Shown: piece after piece, positions 1 through 5,008 of the stretch
Layout: each line of letters opens with the position of its first letter
Position numbering within the stretch: the stretch's first letter is position 1
Assembly (NCBI GenBank): GCA_018817995.1
Contig: JAHISW010000054.1
Coordinates: forward strand, 1-5,008
Direction: 5' to 3'
Length of the DNA stretch: 5,008 nucleotides
Source of the DNA: Patescibacteria group bacterium
GTDB taxonomy: Bacteria > Patescibacteriota > Minisyncoccia > JAHISW01 > Tagabacteraceae
Translations under genes and position numbers: made by a program
The notes under the pieces: model-generated
Told to the model about the DNA's origin: nothing
The model's database searches: none
What the model saw: only the letters and a program-made list of their open reading frames with translations

Positions 1-871
1 CTTTCATCCACTTGTTTTTTTCTTTGTCCAAAAAATCAGAATGGTTCATTAGATGCTGGAGGATATCCTTGCTTTTACTTTTAGCTTTCCCATGTTTTTT
101 TTGATAATTCTCAAAAACCTTTGGGAATTCGGGGAACCTACTCTTAAAATCACCATCGGCAAAGAAAATACTTTCACTGGATTCCCGTCCAAACTTATCA
201 ATGCATTTGTTATAACGCTCCATCTCTTCATAATAAAACTTTATGTCTATCTCTTTGTTTTTACGAAGATTCTCTAGAAATTCTCCAAAATAAAAATTGA
301 CTCGTTCAGAAAACACGCCAAAAAGATTTTCTGTCTGTTCCCGGTCTTTTTCCTCAAGTTCAGCGTAATAACCAACAAGGTTATCCACGCCCCGAGCGAA
401 CTCAATGACATAGTCAACCCATCTTTTTTCGGAACCCCGCTCCTCGCGAATGCGTTCCAAAAGACGATTATCTGCCAATGCTTGACCGCAAAAATCATCA
501 TCCCATGTCTGCCGGAAAAAAACATTATTTTGGAAAAAATCTATGTGACCCAAAACATGATAGAAAATCATTATATTGAGCCAATCAGGATTATTGTCGT
601 TGTAAAAAGATATAGCCGGTCTTGTGTTAATAACCGTTTCGTAAGCATTATGAGGATAAACATCGTAAAGCCACTTGTCTCTAAGAACCTCAATATCATG
701 CACCCAATAATTATACAGAGTAGGAATCATAATTTTAGATGATAATTCCGTCATCTGACGATTGGTTACAATATATTCCAAAGTTTCGCCATCAAAACGC
801 AAACCAACATCCCGCGCTTTCTCTTTGCATTCTTCCATTATTTTTTTTGTCCGCTGATCCAGTAATTCCAT
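1..871 (-). CDS. spoVR: SpoVR/YcgB family protein, 3' end truncated by the window edge
   Basis: My translation from the ATG at 871 gives 290 residues with no stop before the left edge, so the C-terminal part is missing; family members are usually about 450-510 residues. The start is supported by GGAGG (885-881) about 9 bases upstream and lies 22 bp after the DUF444 stop. Family hallmarks are visible: an N-terminal NYW segment (residues 54-56), a YETVINTRPAISF stretch (77-89), and the signature HVLGHIDFFQNN (105-116), which matches the H-x-x-x-GH-x-x-FF-x-NN core of SpoVR. The C-terminal visible part, KDILQHLMNHSDFL (268-281), resembles the conserved DIL-x-F-I-x-x-x-(A/S)-x-x-L region. SpoVR was named for a role in spore cortex formation in Bacillus, but it also occurs in non-sporulating bacteria, so sporulation should not be inferred. 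The biochemical activity is unknown; the paired histidines suggest metal binding (inference). It is probably cotranscribed with prkA and yhbH. Confidence 0.9.
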   Translation of the reverse strand, partial: MELLDQRTKKIMEECKEKARDVGLRFDGETLEYIVTNRQMTELSSKIMIPTLYNYWVHDIEVLRDKWLYDVYPHNAYETVINTRPAISFYNDNNPDWLNIMIFYHVLGHIDFFQNNVFFRQTWDDDFCGQALADNRLLERIREERGSEKRWVDYVIEFARGVDNLVGYYAELEEKDREQTENLFGVFSERVNFYFGEFLENLRKNKEIDIKFYYEEMERYNKCIDKFGRESSESIFFADGDFKSRFPEFPKVFENYQKKHGKAKSKSKDILQHLMNHSDFLDKEKNKWMK

Positions 872-893
872 TGTTTTTTACCTCCGATTTAAT

Positions 894-2066
894 TTAATCT
901 TGGGCAATAAGCGCTTTGACCGCTTCAACATTTTTTTCCTCGGTCACGCCCGCGCTAGACATAGTATACATCCGAAAAAGGTCCTTCTGCTCCAACGCAG
1001 ACGCTTTTTTCATATACTCCTCAAAAGAAGTATCACGGTCCTTGTAGTAAGGATGTTTCAAAAGACAAACACCCATACGATTGACATAGCCAAGTATCTT
1101 CCGCAATTCCGGAAGAGCTTGCTTTCCGTCATCAAAGTCGTCCCCGTCGGTTCCCTGAAACACATAAATGTTATAGTCTCGCGCCAATCCTTCGCTTTCC
1201 ACCATCTCGTTAATTTTTTTATAACCGGAAGCAATCAGAGTGCCCCCGCCAATGCTAAGTCTAAAATAGTCCGACGCAGAAACTTCTTCGGCCTTCACTT
1301 CATGGACAATAAAACGAGGCACTACCAATTTTTCATATTGAACAGCAAGCCAGGCATAAATCATCAAATGCTGGGACACCACCGCTTTAGTTGGGTCACC
1401 ATACATAGAACCGGAGTAATCTCTTAGAAAAAATACCACCGCTTGAGATTTCCAAACTTTCTCCCTGGAAAGAATCCTATAAACCTTGTCATTAGGACCA
1501 ATGACAAATTTGGTCGTGTCAATGCGATTTTCATCAACACGTCCTAGAATCATATTGGTCTTCACAATGCTTCTTAGGGTTTCCTTTTTGTCCAAGACCT
1601 GCCCGGAGCCACGATGCCTGTCAAGCAAATCAAAGGTATATTCATCAGTTGGAACTTTCTTGCCTTTATCTTTCAGGTTGGGAAGCTCAAATTTTTTAGA
1701 AAGCTCTTCTCCTACCTTAAAAACTTCGCCCTCAATACCATGCTCGCCTGATTCTTCTCCCGCCCGGGGATCTTCGCCTTCCCCTCACCCGCCTTCTTCA
1801 AGCGGTCTTTTCCCGATAACTTCCCCAACATCGCCTTCTCCTTGTCCAACCATATCGCCCAGTTTGCCTTCACCCTCCTGGCTTTCTTCGCCATCGCTAT
1901 CTGTCGTAGGTTCAAATTCTCCATGAAGCAATTTTTCTTCTTCAACAAAAGGAACGGCAATCACCTTACCGGGTCCGGTTAATATTCTCCTGATTTTTAT
2001 CTTTTTGGAAAAACCATCTTTTTCTCTCTGCTCGTCTCTCTTCAACAATTCATCAAAAGATTCCAT
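894..2066 (-). pseudogene. yhbH: YhbH/YeaH (DUF444) VWA-like protein, interrupted by one in-frame TGA
   Basis: Read in one frame from the ATG at 2066 (preceded by GGGAGGGG, 2080-2073) to the TAA at 896-894, this gives 390 codons, about the normal length of the DUF444 family (B. subtilis YhbH is about 390 residues). Codon 94 is TGA (1787-1785). It lies in the Gly/Glu-rich linker between the N-terminal part (RDEQREKDGFSKKI, near residue 10) and the conserved ELPNLK segment (near residue 127), and both sides match the family in the same frame. The C-terminal half is a von Willebrand A-type domain with DYSGS (216-220, the MIDAS D-x-S-x-S motif), GGGT (273-276) and TDGDD (306-310), so the metal-site residues look intact. 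The family acts with PrkA in stress or sporulation responses, with mechanism unknown. As written, translation would stop at 93 residues without the VWA domain. A sequencing error, a recent nonsense mutation, or readthrough/recoding are all possible. It lies 63 bp after prkA and 22 bp before spoVR. Confidence 0.88.
1785..1787 (-). other. Premature in-frame TGA codon in yhbH
   Basis: The minus-strand codons around this site read GGC GGG TGA GGG GAA GGC GAA. The frame stays open for 93 codons before and 296 codons after, and both halves match DUF444 proteins. The site is in a linker where the family is glycine-rich, so GGA to TGA (one transversion) is the simplest origin; CGA to TGA is also possible. 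No ATG restart with a ribosome binding site is visible downstream; the first alternative start in frame is a TTG at 1628 without a clear Shine-Dalgarno sequence. Confidence 0.9.
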
Positions 2067-2099
2067 TCTTTTCCCCTCCCTTTCCCTGTTTTAGTAAAC

Positions 2100-2122
2100 A
2101 AGCCGGACACTTTGCCCGGCTT
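2100..2122 (-). terminator. Hairpin between prkA and yhbH, possible attenuator or partial terminator
   Basis: A perfect 7-bp inverted repeat, AAGCCGG / CCGGCTT, with a 9-base loop begins 7 bases after the prkA stop codon. G-U and A-U pairs could extend it by two or three base pairs. On the transcribed (minus) strand it is followed only by GTTTACT, a weak U-tract. It may therefore terminate a fraction of transcripts or protect the prkA 3' end rather than fully block yhbH and spoVR. On the plus strand it is followed by ATCTTTTTT, a better terminator shape, but no plus-strand gene is visible to use it. Confidence 0.6.
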
Positions 2123-2129
2123 ATCTTTT

Positions 2130-4193
2130 TTATCCTTCGTCATCTTTTTCACAATAATATTCTATCGTCTTCTGTGCGCATGTCATGCAATATCCGAGTT
2201 TATCCAGCATTGTGCCAATCATTCTACCGCAAAGTTTAACATTTTCCGCGTTCGTTTGATTAGCCAAAGCGCCAATCAAACTTCCTGCTCCCGACACATC
2301 CGACTCTAGACGCACATCGGTTACCGCTTTAACTAACTCCTGATTATCCATAAAATCGTAATTAGAATCGGTTGGAATTTTTTGTCCGAAAATTTTTCTG
2401 ATAGAAGTCCTAAAAGATTCTTTTTGCTCTTTGGTTTTAAGGCTCAATCTTTCTTCAACACTTTCAATATATTTTTTGTCTATTTTCAAAGCTTTCAGTT
2501 TGTCAGTCTGTGGGTCTTTATACTTCCAAATCTTGTCCGGTCCCAAATTCTCCGCGTCTATGCCTATAATCATATTAACATAGGACATAACATCTTTTCT
2601 AATGGCGTCGGGATCATCCCTATACGCATTAAAGATGGCCGTCTTTACCTGCTCGCGATAAAGCTGACGGGCAATTTTCAAATCTTTCATAAACTTATCT
2701 CTATCGGTCGCTTCGGAAACGCAATCTAAGATTATCCTTTCCAACGCCTTAAAAACATCCTTGGCAAAAAGACATTTGCCTTCGCTACTCTCGGGAAAAG
2801 TTTCCAAAACTTGCAAAGCTCTCCCCAAATCTCTATGCCCAAGACCTTTTTGTCCCCACCTTTTTGTGACATCCGCATTGGTATTGGCTGCGTCCTTAAC
2901 TTCTACCAGCGACTTAACGCCTTTTTCTCCGGCGGTCTCACCTGCTTCCAGCTTCATCATCTCAATAGGACTAAGCTTTTCATTGTGGAGAAGCCTGGTC
3001 AGCGTCACTCCAACAGAAATCGCATAATTCAAATTCGGGTCCTCGTGCATCTCTTCGCCCCAAACAGTAGTTCTTTGCTGGTCACCAATAGAATAGGCGG
3101 TCAATTGTCTTTGAAGTTTGTAATCGGTATTATGTCCAACATAACAAATCCGACACCTGTCCTTAATCGGCGCTTCTTCTTTCGCTGAAGTAAAACGATT
3201 ATATTCAGAATTGTTAGAAGTAGCCACGATAAGTGTGTCAATTGGCCACAGAAAACCGTCCAACTCAATGTTTCTGTTTTCAATAACTTGCAAATAGATT
3301 TGGACAAGGTCTGTTTTGTTTTTAAAAAGCTCATCAGAAAAATGAACTCCACCGCCGGCAACACGCGCCAAAGCACCACGCCGCAGATCAAATCTGTTAG
3401 GGTCACCCATTTTCAACAAAAGCAGATGCTGAAGAGACTCCTCACCCAAAAGATCAACGGATGAAGAAGTGATCTTATCCTTTGCCGAATACTTTCCTGT
3501 GGTCGTCCCCAAACTTTCCCTCATGGGAACGGGAATGACCTGAATATGCTCCAAAGCCTTTGGGTGGTCACCGCCATAACGCACCAATAATTCATGCCAA
3601 ATATATTCCGTAGAAGCGCCCAACGGACGTCGCTTGAGAAATAACTCTTCAACCTCTTTTTCGCCAAACCCTTGCTTAACAAAAAATTCTTTGCCTTCAT
3701 CCAAATTCTCATATATATTCATCAGTGAAATCATAGGGTCTTCAAATGTTAAGGAGTGCATTTCCGCAATCTTTTCATCGTAACCCAATGCCTCATCCAA
3801 ACGAACAAATTTAAAAGTATATCTGCAATTTTCCGGTCTAGAAAGAAACCCCCTATACTTCGCGCAAATATAATTCAGAAAAAAAGTTTTTCCGTTACCG
3901 GGCTCGCCCACAAGAACAAAGGCCATTTTTTTAGCTGAACCGCCCTGGGCCGCGTCTTTGACAAAATGAACAAAATTGTTTATTTCATCATGCCAGCCAA
4001 TCACATGTTCCTTTCCTTGACGGAAAAATTCAAACTCAAAAATTGTCTGTCCCGCATGCGTCTTTTTCTCAATTGGATACTCCAAAATCATGCGACAAAC
4101 ACTTTGCGCCGCATTTTCAAAGCGTCTTTTCCCATTTTTTACTTCTTCCAAGTGGCAAAGCAAGCTATCGTTTCCGCCATTCTTAGTTCCCAT
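2130..4193 (-). CDS. prkA: PrkA family AAA+ ATPase / serine protein kinase (YeaG-like)
   Basis: A complete 687-residue protein, somewhat longer than E. coli YeaG or B. subtilis PrkA (about 630-645). The ATG at 4193 follows AAGGAGGG (4206-4199). The N-terminal AAA+ domain carries a Walker A motif, GEPGNGKT (96-103). The region near 279-293 (GGGVHFSDELFK) corresponds to the family's GLVEF-x-E-x-FK segment with Walker B-type acidic residues. ATSNNSEY (324-331) matches the conserved A-x-SN-x-x-E(W/Y) sensor region, and DR (345-346) fits the conserved arginine position. The C-terminal half corresponds to the PrkA C-terminal domain, once proposed to be kinase-like. The family is annotated as serine kinase, but its activity is debated and ATPase/protease functions have been proposed, so the kinase label should be used cautiously. 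The protein is cytosolic, with no signal peptide or membrane segment. It is the first gene of the prkA-yhbH-spoVR unit, preceded by a 180-bp gap after an upstream terminator. The C-terminus has extra cysteines (655, 669, 672, 681). Confidence 0.95.
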   Translation of the reverse strand: MGTKNGGNDSLLCHLEEVKNGKRRFENAAQSVCRMILEYPIEKKTHAGQTIFEFEFFRQGKEHVIGWHDEINNFVHFVKDAAQGGSAKKMAFVLVGEPGNGKTFFLNYICAKYRGFLSRPENCRYTFKFVRLDEALGYDEKIAEMHSLTFEDPMISLMNIYENLDEGKEFFVKQGFGEKEVEELFLKRRPLGASTEYIWHELLVRYGGDHPKALEHIQVIPVPMRESLGTTTGKYSAKDKITSSSVDLLGEESLQHLLLLKMGDPNRFDLRRGALARVAGGGVHFSDELFKNKTDLVQIYLQVIENRNIELDGFLWPIDTLIVATSNNSEYNRFTSAKEEAPIKDRCRICYVGHNTDYKLQRQLTAYSIGDQQRTTVWGEEMHEDPNLNYAISVGVTLTRLLHNEKLSPIEMMKLEAGETAGEKGVKSLVEVKDAANTNADVTKRWGQKGLGHRDLGRALQVLETFPESSEGKCLFAKDVFKALERIILDCVSEATDRDKFMKDLKIARQLYREQVKTAIFNAYRDDPDAIRKDVMSYVNMIIGIDAENLGPDKIWKYKDPQTDKLKALKIDKKYIESVEERLSLKTKEQKESFRTSIRKIFGQKIPTDSNYDFMDNQELVKAVTDVRLESDVSGAGSLIGALANQTNAENVKLCGRMIGTMLDKLGYCMTCAQKTIEYYCEKDDEG

Positions 4194-4373
4194 CTTTTCC
4201 CTCCTTCTTGCCTTTATCTTTTATTTGTCAAAAAGCTTTCTTTACTATCCTGTTATCAAGGTATCAAAAAGCCCCAAACAATCAAATATTAAAAAAATAG
4301 AACACATATGAAAAATAGTGTCTATATTTACAACTCTAGAAAAATGTTTTGTGAAATTTTTTACCAAAAAATC
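4194..4373 (-). promoter_or_regulatory. AT-rich intergenic region, presumed promoter region of the prkA operon
   Basis: No gene is seen here. Because a strong terminator closes the upstream gene, the prkA-yhbH-spoVR promoter should lie in this stretch. The best sigma70-like pair I can see is TTGTAA (4333-4328) and CATATG (4310-4305) separated by 17 bases, but the -10 matches only three of six consensus positions. The near-palindromic arms GACAC (4323-4319) and GTGTTC (4306-4301) flank and overlap that -10 and could be an operator. A direct repeat of TATCAA lies on the plus strand at 4254-4259 and 4262-4267. None of these is strong on its own, and an alternative sigma factor may be used. Confidence 0.35.
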
Positions 4374-4403
4374 AAAAAAAACGGCCTGTGTCAGCCGTTT
4401 TTT
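4374..4403 (-). terminator. Intrinsic terminator after the 123-residue gene
   Basis: The GC core CGGC / GCCG (4397-4394 and 4385-4382) with an 8-base loop is flanked by AAAAAA and TTTTTTTT, giving a stem of about 10 bp followed by a U-rich tail on the minus strand (TTTTTTTTGATTTTTT). It begins 7 bases after the TAA at 4413-4411. The symmetry of the A and T runs means it could also act on the plus strand. It separates the upstream gene or genes from the prkA operon. Confidence 0.85.
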
Positions 4404-4410
4404 GTTTGTT

Positions 4411-4782
4411 TTAAAACATATCCGAAAACTCTACTCCCATGATTGCCTCTTCAATTGCTTCGCGACATGCCTTTACAATTTCCATTGGCACCTCTTTGGG
4501 CACTACGCCTTTTCTAAGCTTTTTTTTCATTCCTTCCAAAATTTTTTTAGCTTTCTTCAAGTCAGCCTCATAACCTTCTTCGTGCTCGGAGTAAATCTCT
4601 TGAGCTTCTTTCGCGCTAGCCACAAGATCTGTGAAAAAGATTTTAATTTCCCCTTTAGGTAATTTCCCGGTCATCTCTTCCAGTATTTTCGCCTCAACAC
4701 CAAACTCCAAATCCTCACTCTCTTCAAGGTCATTAAGTTTTTGAATAGTTTCTAAAAAAACCTCTTTTTCTGTCAAATCCAT
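4411..4782 (-). CDS. Hypothetical protein, 123 residues, charged and helical
   Basis: I do not recognise this protein. The ATG at 4782 follows a strong GGGGAGGAG (4796-4788), the stop is TAA, and a good terminator follows directly, so the gene looks real. The product is rich in Lys and Glu, lacks tryptophan, has a single cysteine (106), and shows no signal peptide or membrane segment, which suggests a soluble cytosolic protein. The pattern suggests helices around residues 2-20, a long one around 45-87 (possibly coiled coil, ending in KKAKKILEGMKKKLRK), and one around 99-115, broken by VVPKEVP (93-99). It lies 34 bp after the partial upstream gene and may be cotranscribed with it. No link to the prkA operon can be shown beyond adjacency, since a terminator lies between them. 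Confidence 0.75.
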   Translation of the reverse strand: MDLTEKEVFLETIQKLNDLEESEDLEFGVEAKILEEMTGKLPKGEIKIFFTDLVASAKEAQEIYSEHEEGYEADLKKAKKILEGMKKKLRKGVVPKEVPMEIVKACREAIEEAIMGVEFSDMF

Positions 4783-4816
4783 ATTTTCTCCTCCCCTTTC
4801 CTCTTTTTATTGTTGA

Positions 4817-5008
4817 CTATTTTATCTTTTGAAGCGCATTATTTAAATCCGCGAGAATAACTTTCTCGTCCCCGCAAGTAATGAGATAATACACGGTATC
4901 AATTTTTCCAAAGTTAAATCTTAAATGCAAATAAAGAAATTTTTTATCATCTTCTTTCAAGCATAATTTATAAACATCATGCCCCTGAGATGAAAAATCT
5001 CCAGAATA
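4817..5008 (-). CDS. Hypothetical protein, C-terminal 63 residues only
   Basis: The minus-strand frame entering at the right edge is open for 63 codons to a TAG at 4819-4817; the start lies outside the window. The visible part has alternating hydrophobic and polar residues, such as KKFLYLHLRFNF (22-33) and DTVYYLITCGDEKVILADL (37-55), as expected for beta strands, then a short C-terminal helix (NNALQKIK). This looks like a small alpha/beta domain, but I recognise no family. The stop lies 34 bp before the next gene, whose ribosome binding site occupies that gap, and no terminator is seen between them, so the two are probably in one operon. Confidence 0.6.
   Translation of the reverse strand, partial: YSGDFSSQGHDVYKLCLKEDDKKFLYLHLRFNFGKIDTVYYLITCGDEKVILADLNNALQKIK

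Noticed and set aside
482..742. Plus-strand ORF of 86 codons
   Set aside because: It is antisense to the conserved SpoVR segment containing HVLGHIDFFQNN.
841..849. Run of T (poly-A on the coding strand) near the start of spoVR as a slippage or phase-variation site
   Set aside because: It simply encodes Lys-Lys-Ile in frame, similar A runs occur throughout this AT-rich window, and the downstream frame is intact.
900..1427. Plus-strand ORF of 175 codons
   Set aside because: It lies entirely antisense to the VWA domain of yhbH and shows no recognisable motif of its own.
894..1628. A separate 244-residue gene starting at the TTG at 1628
   Set aside because: The frame stays open and family-like upstream of the TTG back to the TGA (including ELPNLK), and no clear ribosome binding site precedes the TTG. 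It is the C-terminal part of the full yhbH reading frame.
1766..1787. Selenocysteine insertion at the TGA, with a hairpin (GGGGA / TCCCC) directly downstream
   Set aside because: The stem has only 5 bp and sits too close to the TGA for a typical bacterial SECIS. The codon lies in a variable glycine-rich linker, with no catalytic cysteine expected at this position in the family.
1486..1926. Plus-strand ORF of 146 codons rich in Ser and Pro
   Set aside because: It is the reverse complement of the Gly/Glu-rich linker of yhbH; its composition is explained by that low-complexity stretch, and it overlaps a recognisable gene.
1712..1960. Minus-strand ORF of 82 codons in another frame, spanning the TGA, as a sign of frameshift
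   Set aside because: The family match continues in the original frame on both sides of the TGA, so no frame change is needed; the Lys/Ala-rich product is a shadow.

Overview
The window is bacterial, AT-rich (roughly 40% GC by eye), and every gene I can support lies on the minus strand. Genes are closely packed and most starts sit behind strong purine-rich Shine-Dalgarno sequences. The core is the conserved three-gene set prkA – yhbH/yeaH (DUF444) – spoVR/ycgB. This set is known from sporulating Firmicutes, from enterobacteria (yeaG-yeaH, with ycgB elsewhere) and from many other bacteria, and is linked to sporulation, stationary phase and starvation. The sequence does not fix the taxon. The proteins are clearly divergent from the E. 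coli and Bacillus forms, and an uncultured lineage is plausible. Visible stop codons are TAA (three) and TAG (one).

Layout in the direction of transcription (high to low coordinates): 5008-4817 is the C-terminal end of an unrecognised protein. 4782-4411 is a 123-residue, charged, probably helical protein of unknown function, ended by a good intrinsic terminator (4403-4374). 4373-4194 is an AT-rich intergenic region that should hold the promoter of the next operon. 4193-2130 is a complete 687-residue PrkA-type AAA+ protein. 2129-2067 contains a GC-rich hairpin just after the prkA stop. 2066-894 is the DUF444/YhbH gene, interrupted by one in-frame TGA (1787-1785) but otherwise full length and in a single frame. 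871-1 is the N-terminal 290 residues of a SpoVR-family protein running off the left edge.

The three core genes probably form one transcription unit (gaps of 63 and 22 bp). PrkA is the ATPase/kinase component, DUF444 is a von Willebrand A-type protein with an intact metal-site motif, and SpoVR is the third, biochemically obscure partner. The most notable points are the premature TGA at a glycine-rich linker position of yhbH (mutation, sequencing error or recoding), the hairpin between prkA and yhbH, and a cysteine cluster at the PrkA C-terminus. I found no mobile element, CRISPR array, tRNA or rRNA. I also found no strong evidence of a wholly new system; the two upstream genes are the only uncharacterised content.
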